A DNA stretch of 64,000 bases, taken from positions 293,057 through 357,056 of the forward strand of contig NZ_AUFO01000009.1 in assembly GCF_000426545.1 (NCBI RefSeq), given 5' to 3'. Of this stretch, positions 42,253-53,000 are shown in pieces. The notes below the pieces were generated by a model. The model made no database searches and was not told the DNA's origin. It worked only from the letters and a program-made list of their open reading frames with translations. Numbering within the stretch: position 1 is the first letter of the stretch; each line of letters opens with the position of its first letter. Position numbers and translations under genes: made by a program. The DNA comes from Paenibacillus massiliensis subsp. panacisoli DSM 21345. Lineage in GTDB: Bacteria > Bacillota > Bacilli > Paenibacillales > Paenibacillaceae.

Positions 42253-43476
42253 ATGAATATGAACCTGTTGTCGCAAGAAAACGTTGTATTCGCGCAAAGG
42301 TGTGAAGCCATTCGCAGATGCCTGGACTACTTAACGACCAACCGTGATGAAGTGATGAGTATTCTCCTTAATATCTCATCATGCCGGGCAGCGAATGCCG
42401 AGATAGACTCCACCATTACGACGCTGCAGGGGGCCCTCGGGGAAGTTGAGGCCTACCGACCTGGCTGGCAGCAATCCATGGCTGTGTTCATGCCGTCTAA
42501 CGTAATTTTGTATTCCTATGCTCTGTACCTGCTAATCCCCTCTTTATATGTAGAAAAGATTGAATTCCGGGCTTCCTCACATGTCGTCGAATTCGTCGCT
42601 CTACTGCATGAGAAGCTCAGTGCCGTTCATCAATTGCCCGTTGAAAACATGAAGGTCAGTCAGAAAAAATTCCTGGAGCAATCCGTTCATCCTGCTGACA
42701 TCGTCGTGTTCACTGGAAGCTACACGAATGCGGAGCAGATCAAGAAACAAATCAGGAAAGAACAGCTCTACATATTCTTCGGACAAGGTATCAATCCGTT
42801 CATTATTGGTCCAGACGCAGATATCCCACTTGCGGTTAATGACGTGATTCGCATGAGGCTGTTCAACTCAGGACAGGATTGCCTAGGTCCAGATATTATC
42901 CTGGTGCACGAGAATATCAGCGACACCTTCCGAGACCAACTCACTCAAGCCATACAAGGGCTATCCTTCGGTGCGAATGACGATCCCGAAGCCAACTACT
43001 GCCCAATCTATTATAAGGACACCTTAATCACCGTATCGGAATATTTGAACAATAACGACAAGTACATTGCTTATGGAGGAGGCATTGATTTCCGGACAAA
43101 GAAAATGGAACCGACTATTTTATACAGCGCCTTGGATGAAGATCTTGAGATTATGGAGTACTTCTCTCCGATCTTCAACGTGGTCAGCTATCAGGATGAT
43201 GAGCAGCTACTCAAGCGCATTCGTTCGAGCTACTTTAGTGAACGGGCCATGGGCTGCAGTCTTTACGGCTCCCTTCATTTGGCTGACGTCCTGCGAAGAA
43301 AGCATACCTTGACCATCAATCAGACGCTGGAGGATGTCGAGCAAGGAAACAAGGCCTTCGGGGGCTATGGAACCATGTCCAACTATATTTATTACAACAT
43401 GCAGCTGATCTCAAAGCCGATCCTGATCTCAGAAGTAGTTGCTGAGTTTCTCACCGAAAAGAGGGCAGAAGTATGA
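42253..43476 (+). CDS. fusE: Aldehyde-dehydrogenase-superfamily protein (acyl reductase-like), FusE position
   Basis: A 407-aa protein with an aldehyde dehydrogenase fold. The nucleophile is in NSGQDCLGPDIILVHE (Cys at about residue 210); GGGIDFRTKKMEPTIL and EYFSPIFNVVSY are the usual late segments, and FGGYG near the C-terminus fits. It is shorter than standard ALDHs (about 480-500) with a reduced N-terminal part, more like acyl-CoA/ACP reductases (LuxC/PduP-type). Direction is undecided: it may oxidise an aldehyde made by the ThDP enzyme, or reduce an acyl thioester. Its TGA overlaps the next ATG (ATGA), so it is translationally coupled to the ThDP enzyme, arguing they act in sequence. Confidence 0.82.
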   Translation: MNMNLLSQENVVFAQRCEAIRRCLDYLTTNRDEVMSILLNISSCRAANAEIDSTITTLQGALGEVEAYRPGWQQSMAVFMPSNVILYSYALYLLIPSLYVEKIEFRASSHVVEFVALLHEKLSAVHQLPVENMKVSQKKFLEQSVHPADIVVFTGSYTNAEQIKKQIRKEQLYIFFGQGINPFIIGPDADIPLAVNDVIRMRLFNSGQDCLGPDIILVHENISDTFRDQLTQAIQGLSFGANDDPEANYCPIYYKDTLITVSEYLNNNDKYIAYGGGIDFRTKKMEPTILYSALDEDLEIMEYFSPIFNVVSYQDDEQLLKRIRSSYFSERAMGCSLYGSLHLADVLRRKHTLTINQTLEDVEQGNKAFGGYGTMSNYIYYNMQLISKPILISEVVAEFLTEKRAEV

Positions 43477-45167
43477 CACAGACCATGCACGCATGGGAGA
43501 CGGTTATTCACTATATCGAGTCCATTGGCACAGACCATATTTTTGGGCTTCCGAGTGACGATCTGAAGGTACTCACCGCACTTCAGAACTCGTCCGTACG
43601 CTTCATTATGGGCAGGGATCAAAGAAATTGCATGTTCATGGCTTCTGGTTATGCGCTCGCCTCGAATCGCCTGGGGGTGTGCATCGTTGGCAAAGGTCCT
43701 GCATTAACCAATACCTTAACAGGCTTGCTTGAAGCACAGCATTCAGGGGTGCCCCTACTGTTAATTGCTCTTGGTACCAGCAGTGAAAAACTGGGTACCA
43801 AAGCCTTTCAGGAAGCCGATCAGCTAACGCTGGTGAAGCCTCTAGTCAAATGGGCATATCGAATCGAGCATTCGAGCCGATTGGTATGGGCGCTGGAGAG
43901 GGCCGCATTCCTTGCCATGAATGGCAGCAGGGGGCCCGTCTATCTGGAGCTGCCAGAGCAGATTGCCGAAGAGACCGTGACGGTTCAGCATCCTTTTCAG
44001 CAGCTGGTGAGATTGAACTGCGCACCGTCAACCCACGAACTAGAGATGGCAGCTGAGGTGCTCCGTGAAGCCCACAAGCCTATTATCGTGGTTGGCGGAG
44101 GAATGAAGTCTGGAATTAAAGGAGTCATTGAGCCATTGGCAGCGCGATTAGGTGCTGCTATATTTGCCACGGCCTCTGGCAGAACGGCTATTAACGAGAG
44201 CCATCCTTTGTTTTGTGGTATCGCAGGTCTCTACACAGATCCCAGCATAAGAACAATCTGGGAGGAAGCAGATACCGTACTGACGCTGGGTAGCCGTTTG
44301 GAGGAGACGGCCACCTTCGAGTGGGACACCTTTCTTGAGCACACGCCCTTGATTCAGGTGAATGTCAGTATCGAGGATTTCTCACACCAGTATCGGGGAA
44401 TGAAGCTGCTTGGAGACGGTGACGCAGCTGTGCAAGCATGGTTATCCCTGCTTGCACAGCAGGCTGACTCCAGCTGGCTTGAACTCATTTCCCACTGTAA
44501 GCGCGAAGCCTTCCGCAATCGGGAGGCCTGTCTGCACGAGATTAAGGGCTTCCCATCAGTTCATGTATCGGAAGTACTTGATACACTTCAGTCTCAATTA
44601 ACGGAGCCATGCATTTTAGTACAAGAGAATGGACTACAGGACATGTGGTCATATTTTTATCCCTTCTATCAGTTTGAGGACAATAGTCTATCAATCGTCC
44701 CTAGCGATCAGACCAGCCTTGGCTTCGGAGCCGCTGCTGCCGTCGGGGCAAGTCTTGCAGATCACCGCCCTGTCGTAGCGCTTGTAGGAGATGGTGCATT
44801 CAATTTGTTCCAGTCAGACCTGATTACAGCTATCCAGCACCACATTCCGCTCATCTATATCGTGATGAATAACGGCGGCTACGGATGGCTGCAATATCAA
44901 CTCAATCAATACAACTTCGAGGGGCGCCCATTTCAGTTCGTGACAGATGCCCCACTTGAGCATATGAATTGGAGCAATCATGACTTCATCGAGATGATCC
45001 ACATTCAAGAGAAGTCCGAGCTGGAATCCCAACTCACATTGGCACTTACGAGATACCGAATGAACAAATTGGTGATTGTCATGGTCAAGGTTGCACTTGA
45101 GGATGTGCATCAGAAGATTCGTAACATATACGGCGACTTTCCTGTATTTGAAAATCAGATCATGTAG
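43473..45167 (+). CDS. fusD: Thiamine-diphosphate enzyme (acetolactate synthase-like), FusD position
   Basis: A 564-aa ThDP-dependent enzyme of the acetolactate synthase/pyruvate oxidase group with PYR, central and PP domains. The ThDP/Mg site is intact: GDGAFNLFQSDLITAIQ followed by MNNGGYGW (GDG-x-NN). In the PYR domain the invariant RHEQ..A..MA.GYA motif reads RDQRNCMFMASGYA: the glutamate that protonates the cofactor is Gln50 (ungapped hand alignment). Canonical synthases need this Glu; glyoxylate carboligase shows that its loss can be tolerated. It starts on the ALDH stop. It may decarboxylate a 2-keto acid or do a carboligation for the guanidino starter; this is inference. Confidence 0.85.
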   Translation: MTQTMHAWETVIHYIESIGTDHIFGLPSDDLKVLTALQNSSVRFIMGRDQRNCMFMASGYALASNRLGVCIVGKGPALTNTLTGLLEAQHSGVPLLLIALGTSSEKLGTKAFQEADQLTLVKPLVKWAYRIEHSSRLVWALERAAFLAMNGSRGPVYLELPEQIAEETVTVQHPFQQLVRLNCAPSTHELEMAAEVLREAHKPIIVVGGGMKSGIKGVIEPLAARLGAAIFATASGRTAINESHPLFCGIAGLYTDPSIRTIWEEADTVLTLGSRLEETATFEWDTFLEHTPLIQVNVSIEDFSHQYRGMKLLGDGDAAVQAWLSLLAQQADSSWLELISHCKREAFRNREACLHEIKGFPSVHVSEVLDTLQSQLTEPCILVQENGLQDMWSYFYPFYQFEDNSLSIVPSDQTSLGFGAAAAVGASLADHRPVVALVGDGAFNLFQSDLITAIQHHIPLIYIVMNNGGYGWLQYQLNQYNFEGRPFQFVTDAPLEHMNWSNHDFIEMIHIQEKSELESQLTLALTRYRMNKLVIVMVKVALEDVHQKIRNIYGDFPVFENQIM

Positions 45168-45195
45168 TTCCAGTATGACAAAAGGTGGGGTTTCG

Positions 45196-46434
45196 TTGAA
45201 GAGAAGAGTAGTAATTACAGGCCAAGGTGTAATAACTCCGGTTGGACTTAATGTTAACGATTTTTGGACCTCTCTGATTGAAGGACACAGCGGCATTGCC
45301 CCTATCTCGGGATTCGACACCACCGATATGCCCACCAAGATTGGTGCACAGGTTAAGGATTTCGATCCATTGCAATATATGAGTAAAAAGGACGCCAGTA
45401 AATGGGCGCAGTTCACGCAGTTTGCCGTGGCTGCAACCAAGCAGGCCATGGAGCAGTCCGGCCTTGTAGTAAATGATAGCAACGCACACCGAATCGGGGT
45501 TGTGGTCGGTTCAGGAGCTGGTGGACTCGATGTTGTCGAAGAGAACTTCAAGCGGCTGAATCAGCATGGTCCGAAACGTGTCAGCCCTTACTATGTCTCG
45601 TCGATGATGATTAATTCTGCACCCGGAGAGATTGCGATTGCGACAGGAGCCAAAGGCCCCTCCTTCGCAGTGGTCACAGCCTGCGCCACAGGCAGCAACG
45701 CCATAGGCGAGGCGATGCGCACCATTCAATATGGTACGTCAGATGTGATGATTGCAGGCGGCTCGGAGGCGAACTTCAGCACATTGGATCTGGCCTCCTT
45801 CGCTAATATCCATGCCCTCTCCAGACGAAACGATGCACCACAGCAAGCCAGTCGTCCTTTTGACCGTAACCGGGACGGCTTTGTCATTGGTGGAGGAGCT
45901 GGCATCGTAGTACTTGAGGAGCTTCAGCATGCACTCGACAGGGGTGCTACCATATTGGCCGAGCTGGTTGGCTATGGCTGTACCACCGATGCCTTTCACA
46001 TTACAGCCCCTGACCCGAGCGGCTCCGGGCCGGCCGAAGCTATCCGTAATGCATTAAGGGATGGAGGCCTGGACACGACCGACATTCAATACATTAATGC
46101 CCATGGTACCAGTACACCCTTCAATGACCAGATGGAGATTAATGCGATCAAGACCGTATTTGGCCCACACGCTCCCTCCCTGGCGATCAGTTCCATCAAA
46201 TCTGTGACAGGACACTTAATGGGTGGAGCAGGTGCCGTCGAGCTCGTAGCCACTGTGCAAAGCATGATTCATAACAAAGTGCCTCCGACCCTGAACTGTC
46301 ACGACCCTGAAGATCCCGAATTGAACTTTGTACCGCACGTGTATCAGGAGCGCGAGGTGCTGGCAGCGATAAGCAACTCCTTCGGGTTCGGTGGTCATAA
46401 CGTATGTCTGGCTGTGCGTAAATGGGGGGAATAA
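45196..46434 (+). CDS. fusC: 3-oxoacyl-ACP synthase II (FabF-like), FusC position
   Basis: A 412-aa condensing enzyme elongating acyl-ACP with malonyl-ACP. The Cys-His-His triad is complete: VTACATGSNAIGEA, NAHGTSTPFND and SVTGHLMGGAG; SRPFDRNRDGFVIGGGAG and NSFGFGGHN are also as in FabF. The best start is TTG at 45196, giving MKRRVVITGQGVITP behind AAAGGTGG; an ATG at 45175 would add seven residues overlapping that site. It lies 28 nt after the ThDP gene and 3 nt before the dehydratase. It likely extends a guanidino-bearing starter to the C15 chain length. Confidence 0.9.
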   Translation: MKRRVVITGQGVITPVGLNVNDFWTSLIEGHSGIAPISGFDTTDMPTKIGAQVKDFDPLQYMSKKDASKWAQFTQFAVAATKQAMEQSGLVVNDSNAHRIGVVVGSGAGGLDVVEENFKRLNQHGPKRVSPYYVSSMMINSAPGEIAIATGAKGPSFAVVTACATGSNAIGEAMRTIQYGTSDVMIAGGSEANFSTLDLASFANIHALSRRNDAPQQASRPFDRNRDGFVIGGGAGIVVLEELQHALDRGATILAELVGYGCTTDAFHITAPDPSGSGPAEAIRNALRDGGLDTTDIQYINAHGTSTPFNDQMEINAIKTVFGPHAPSLAISSIKSVTGHLMGGAGAVELVATVQSMIHNKVPPTLNCHDPEDPELNFVPHVYQEREVLAAISNSFGFGGHNVCLAVRKWGE

Positions 46435-46437
46435 TCT

Positions 46438-46854
46438 ATGAGCCCGGATAACGTACGCATACTTGATGTGCTACCACACCGTTACCCTTTTATCATGCTG
46501 GATCACGTTACAGGCTATGAGCTATCGAAATGGGCTCGTGGCTATAAGAATGTCACCTGGAACGACTGGTTCATCACGGAAGCGAATCCTTACATGCCCC
46601 ATACCATGGTCATTGAAGCTCTGGCACAGCTCGGGGCTTTTGCCTCTCTGGATGAGACGGGAATATCCCTGTTGACCTCATTGAACCAAGTAGAGATGCA
46701 CGAGAAGGCTGTTCCTGGAGACCGACTGGATCTTTATTTTGAAGTAACGAAGCGAAAAAGAGGATTTTTGGTAGGCAAAGGCCTGGCTACGGTAGGAGAT
46801 CGTATTATTGTCAAAGCTGAAGAAATCGTGTCATACACGCCAAAAGCAGACTGA
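46438..46854 (+). CDS. fusB: FabZ-like 3-hydroxyacyl-ACP dehydratase, FusB position
   Basis: A 138-aa hot-dog fold dehydratase. The catalytic His is in LPHRYPFIMLD (residue 14) and the catalytic Glu in MPHTMVIEALAQLG (about residue 60). Length is normal for FabZ. With FusG and FusC it supplies the dehydration, reduction and condensation steps, leaving ketoreduction to the host FabG. Since the final tail keeps a 3-hydroxyl, the last cycle must skip this step. It starts 3 nt after the KAS gene; 76 nt separate it from the NRPS. Confidence 0.9.
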   Translation: MSPDNVRILDVLPHRYPFIMLDHVTGYELSKWARGYKNVTWNDWFITEANPYMPHTMVIEALAQLGAFASLDETGISLLTSLNQVEMHEKAVPGDRLDLYFEVTKRKRGFLVGKGLATVGDRIIVKAEEIVSYTPKAD

Positions 46855-46930
46855 AGGCAACCTCCATTCATAACACATACCTGCATGACGATGATGGCAC
46901 CTTACAATCGAGAGGATGGGTGTAATATTT

Positions 46931-49900
46931 ATGCATGATGATGTTCAATTATTCCCGTTAACCAATGCCCAACAGCGAATTTGGTATACCGAGCTGCTGT
47001 ATCCGAATACCTCCGTCTCTCTACTTCTAGGGACTGTAAAATTCAAAGGAAACATGAATCTGGATGCCTTGATGCGCTCCATTAATATGGTGATAGAGCA
47101 ATACGATGCATTTCGCATCCGCATTACGTCCGAGAACGGGATACCTCTGCAATATGTCGTTCCTTTTGAATATAAGGAGTTCACTTGTCTGGATGCAGCC
47201 GATTTTGCTGGAGCAGACGAACTGAATGCCTGGCTGGAGCGTCATATCCAGACACCATTTGAGCTTCTGGAGAATGAACTCTTCCATTTCCTATTCATAA
47301 AAATCAGTGATGATGAGTACTGGTTGAGCGTCAAGATGCATCACATTATTTCGGATGGCATATCGATGGTGCTATTCGGCAATCAGCTGACGGAATATTA
47401 TATCGAATTCATCCGGGGCATGGCTCCATCCCTGGGCGAGCAGCACTCCTATATCGAATATATCGAGGCGGAGAATACATACGTGCAGTCTGATCGCTTC
47501 GCCAAGGATAAGGCGTTCTGGAACGATAAATTTGCGGAGCTTCCAGACATGACAGGACTGAAGCCGTACAATCCCTTACTGCTCAGTACCGCTGCCCGTA
47601 GAGAACACTTCACAGTAGACCGTGAATTATATATGCAGATTCAGAAATTCTGTCAGGAGAACAGGGTCAGCTTGTTTCAATTTTTTATGGCGGCCATGTA
47701 CATCTATATTCATAAGGCGACTGGCGAGAAGGACATCGCCATTGGCACCTCCTTTGCCAACCGTTCGACCAAGAAGGAAAAAAATACGGTAGGTATGTTC
47801 GTCAGCACCATCGCTGCTAGATCCCTTGTCGACCCTGGGATCGATTTGATGAGCTTTGTATTAAACGTAGCCAAGGAGCAAATGGCTCTGCTACGCCATC
47901 AAAAGTATCCTTATAACCTTCTCATTCAGGATTTAAGATCCTCTCAGCACCACAAGGACATTCAGCGCTTGTTCGGAGTATCTATGGAATATCGCCCGGT
48001 GAGCTGGGTGGACCTGGATGATGTTCGCATTCATACAGATTATGATTTTGGTGGAGACGAGGTTAATGATCTCGTGCTGCATATTGCAGAACTGCTGGAT
48101 GAAGATCAATTGGTGCTGCATGTCGATTATCGCATTCACCTGTTTGACGCTGAGGAGATTGCCTACATCATTCGGCAGCTTATGTCCATATCTGGCTATA
48201 TTGTGCACAATCCCGAGCACAGCATCTCAGAGATATCCCTAATTGATGAGCAAGAAGCCAATACCATATTGACGGTATTTAATGATACTCAAGCGGACTT
48301 TCCTAGAGAGCATACCATTCATCGTATATTCGAGGAGCAAGTCATGCTGACCCCGGAGCAAGTAGCCGTCATACTCGGCGACAACAGCCTCACCTACCGG
48401 GAGCTGAATGCCCGTGCGAACAAGCTCGCCCGTATGCTGAGACAGCAAGGTGTCCATGCGGATCAGCTCGTTGGTCTGATGGCAGAGCGCTCACTTGATA
48501 TGATCGTAGGTATTCTGGCTATTTTGAAGGCTGGCGGAGCTTATGTTCCTATTGACCCAGAATACCCGGAGGAACGTATCCATTACATGCTGGAGGATTC
48601 CGGGGCAGAGCTGCTGCTGCTGCAGGGTCATTTGCAGGATCGTGTGCAGTTTGCCGGACGTATCGTATTCCTGGAGGATGTGACCTATAGCAACGAGGAT
48701 GATACCAATCTGCCATCTATCAACACTCCAGCCGACCTTGCTTATGTCATCTATACATCAGGAACGACGGGCAAGCCAAAGGGTACGCTTATTGAGCATA
48801 AAAATGTGGTACGTCTTCTCTTTAACAGTCACAATCGCTTCGCATTCGGACCAACCGATTCATGGACCATGTTCCACTCCTTCTGCTTCGACTTCTCGGT
48901 CTGGGAAATGTACGGAGCCCTACTATACGGCGGAAAGCTGGTCATGGTACCATCCCTTACTGCCAAGAATCCGGCACAGTTCCTGAAGCTGCTGGAAGAG
49001 CAGGAGATCACGATCCTGAACCAGACACCTACGTATTTCTATCAGTTGTTGCGCGAGGCGCTGGCTGCTCCGCAGCAAAAGCTGAGGGTGCGCCAAGTGA
49101 TCTTCGGAGGCGAGGCCCTGAGTCCACAGCTCTTGAAAGAATGGCGGGCTGCCTATCCGAATACACAGCTGATCAACATGTATGGAATTACAGAGACAAC
49201 GGTCCACGTTACATACAAAGAAATTACCGAAGTCGAGATTGAGCAGGCAAAGAGCAATATCGGCGGTCCTATTCCGACGCTAAAGGTGTACGTACTTGAT
49301 GAGCACCGAAGACTGTTGCCGATTGGCGTAGCTGGGGAGATGTATGTAGCTGGAGATGGACTTGCGCGTGGTTACCTGAACCGCCCGGAATTGACCGCGG
49401 AGAAATTCGTGGACAATCCCTTTGAGCCCGGAGAACGAATGTATCGTAGCGGTGACCTGGCTCGCTGGCTGCCGGACGGTAACATCGAGTATCTGGGACG
49501 CATTGACCATCAGGTGAAAATTCGTGGCTATCGGATTGAGCTAGGAGAAGTGGAGACGCAGCTCGCCAAAGTGGAGGAGATTCAGGAGGCCGTTGTATTG
49601 GCCAAGGAAGATACTCACGGAGAAAAGCAGCTATGCGCATACTTCGTGGCAAGTCGGCCTCTGACTGTTGGAGAGCTCAAAGACAGACTTTCGGAGAATT
49701 TACCAGCCTATATGCTCCCGGGCTACTTCATACAGCTTCCGAGCATGCCGTTAACATCCAATGGAAAGATTGACCGCAGGGCACTGCCAGCGCCTGAAGG
49801 CCATATGAACACGGGTGAAGCTTATATAGCACCTCGCAATGAACGTGAGGCACAGCTTGCACGGATCTGGGAAGATATTCTGGGGTTAACAGCTGTTGGC

Positions 49901-50050
49901 GTGAAGGATAATTTCTTCGAGATTGGGGGTCATTCCCTACGCGCTACGCTGATGACCGCCCGTATACAGAAAGAATTGAACTTGAACCTCTCTTTGCGAG
50001 AGGTATTCCAGGCACCGACTATTGAGCAAATGGCTCAGTTATTGGAAGGA
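46931..50050 (+). other. FusA module 1: starter C - A(Thr) - T
   Basis: The N-terminal C domain has no upstream carrier in the protein and should accept the acyl chain. A1 code read by hand against GrsA positions: D F W N I G M V H (K), the standard Thr code. Landmarks are FDFSVWEM, TPTYFYQLL, VIFGGEAL and INMYGITETTVH. Confidence 0.85.
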
Positions 50051-53000
50051 AGAGAGCATAGCGTATACACAGCTATTCCTGTTATTGAGACACAGGCGTA
50101 TTACCCGGTCTCTTCGGCTCAAAAGCGGCTGTATCTGTTGAGCCAGCTTGAGGGTGGAGAGATTAGCTATAACATGCCTGGTGTGATGCTCGTTGAGGGT
50201 AACCTGGACCGTAAGCGTGTGGAGAAGGCCTTCCAACAGCTGATTCAGCGGCACGAAACATTAAGAACGAGCTTTGACGTAGTTGGTGGAGAGCCCGTAC
50301 AGCGTGTACACACAGAAGTTCCATTTGCCGTCGAGTACACTCAAGCGAAGGAGCAAGACGCAGAAGTCTGCATTAATCGTTTCATTAGAGCATTCGATCT
50401 TCAGACGGCTCCTCTTCTCCGTGTAGGATTGGTCGAACTGGACATGAACCGTCATTTGCTGCTCTTTGACATGCATCACATTATTTCCGATGGAGTATCC
50501 ATTCGTATTCTGGTGGATGAATTCAATCGCCTGTACGAGGGACTGGGTCTGCCTGCGCTACGAATACAGTACAAGGACTACGCAGGCTGGCAATTGAAGC
50601 AGGCACACACTGACCGTATGAGCACACAAGAGGCATATTGGCTGAATTTGTACCAGGATGAATTACCGGTGTTGGAGCTGCCAACAGATTTTACAAGACC
50701 ACCTGTCCAGAACTTCGCCGGGAGCTCAGTGGAATTTGTATTAGATCAGACCCGTACGGCGGCATTGCAGCAGCTTGCTACACAGACTGGCTCTACCTTG
50801 TTCATGGTACTTCTCTCGGCTTACACTGCATTACTTCATAAATACACGAGACAAGAAGACATCATAGTAGGCACGCCCATTGCTGGCAGACCACATGCTG
50901 ATCTGGACGGCATCATCGGAATGTTCGTGAATACACTGGCAATCCGTAGTTATCCTGCTGCAGACAAGACCTTCGTTCAGTATGTACAGGAAACAAAGGA
51001 AGCCTCACTAAAAGCCTTTGAGCATCAAGATTATCCGTTCGAGGAGCTTGTAGACAAACTGGATCTCCGGCGCGATCTAAGTCGTAATCCCCTGTTTGAT
51101 ACTTTATTTGTGCTGCAAAATGTTGAGCAAGATACGCAGGAGCTCGATGGCTTACAATTCAAGCCCTATCCTCATTCACATCAGACAGCCAAGTTCGATC
51201 TGACACTCCAGATCACCGAGGACGCCAGCGAGCTGGCATGCAGCATGGAATATGCTACCTCGCTATTCCAGCAAGGTACTGTGGAACGGTTGGCGCGGCA
51301 CCTGCAGCAGTTGATTGACGTTATCATAGCTAGACCCGAGACGAAGCTGTCAGCGATTGAGATCATTACACCTCAGGAACGGGTACAGATCGTGGAGCAG
51401 TTCAATGCAACTGCAGCAGACTATCCACGCAGTAGTACAGTTCACCAGCTATTCGAGGAGCAGACCTTATTTAATGGTACGCAGGTTGCTCTCGTATATG
51501 AGGGTGCAGAGCTTCAATACCACGAGCTTAACAGTCAAGCTAACCAGCTAGCGCGAACACTTAGAGAGCATGGCGTCGTTCGGGATCAGCCTGTAGCGAT
51601 CGCGGCCCATCGCTCGACTGAGCTGATGGTTGGTATTCTAGCCATTCTCAAGGCCGGAGGAGCTTATGTAGCTATTGATCCTGATTATCCAGCCGAGCGT
51701 ATCAGCTACATACTGGAGGATTCGGGAGCACAGCTTCTGCTTACCCCTGGTCATGATCTGGATTGTACAAATATTAACTTTGTTGGCCAAGTACTTCATT
51801 TGAATGACACTGAGATCTACGCACAAGACGGATCGAACCTTGACTCCGTGAATATGCCTACTGATTTGGCTTACGTAATCTATACTTCAGGAACAACTGG
51901 CCAGCCCAAAGGCGTCATGATTGAACACCGGAATGTCGTGCGTCTGGTGAAAAATACGAATTATGCTGTGCTTGATGACAACACACGTATATTGCAGACA
52001 GGTGCGATTACGTTTGATGCGTCTACCTTTGAAATATGGGGAGCTTTGCTCAATGGCGGTCAGCTCTATCTGACTAACAAAGATGTCATCCTGGACGCCT
52101 ACAAGCTGCAACAGACCATTGAGGATTATGGCATTACGACAATGTGGCTGACCTCCCCTCTCTTCAATCAGCTGTCGCAGCAGAACAGCCAGATGTTCCG
52201 TTCTATGAAGACATTGATTAGCGGCGGGGATGTACTCTCCGTGCAACATATTAACCGGGTACTCCAGGACAATCCAGCACTCCACATTGTGAACGGCTAC
52301 GGCCCGACTGAGAATACAACCTTCTCGACTACCTATCAGATCCCTGACCTGCTCACGGAATCAGCACCAATTGGACACCCCATTAACAATTCTACAGCTT
52401 ATGTTGTAGATAGCATGATGAAGCTTGTCCCTATTGGGGCCTGGGGTGAGCTGATCGTCGGCGGGGATGGTGTAGCACGTGGATACTTGAATCGTCCGGA
52501 GCTGACAGCAGAGAAGTTCCTACAAGACCCGATTCGAGCAGGCGAACGCTGCTATCGTACCGGAGACCTGGTGCGCTGGCGGCCTGACGGCACGCTTGAA
52601 TTCAAAGGTCGGATAGATGAGCAGGTGAAAATTCGTGGCTATCGGATTGAGCTAAGCGAAGTTGAGGCACAGCTGCTACAACTGGAGGACATCCAGGAGG
52701 CTGTCGTCATTGCACGTGAAGACGATCATGGACAAAAACAGCTGTGTGCCTACTTCGCAGCCGATAGCCGGCTGAACGCACGTGAGCTACGGAGCACATT
52801 GGGCAGCAAGCTGCCTAGCTACATGATTCCATCCTATTTCGTGCAGATCGAGCAATTGCCACTGACAGCCAATGGGAAGGTCGATCGCAGGATGCTGCCT
52901 GCTCCTGAGGTTAACGTTCATACCGGAAATGAATATGTGGCACCACGGACTGCGGTAGAGCAAGCACTGGCATCTGCCTGGCAGAGCGTGCTTGGTGTGC

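Noticed and set aside
44814..45551. Minus-strand frame of 245 codons across fusD and fusC
   Set aside because: Both sense genes are intact and tightly packed; no promoter or binding site for the reverse frame.
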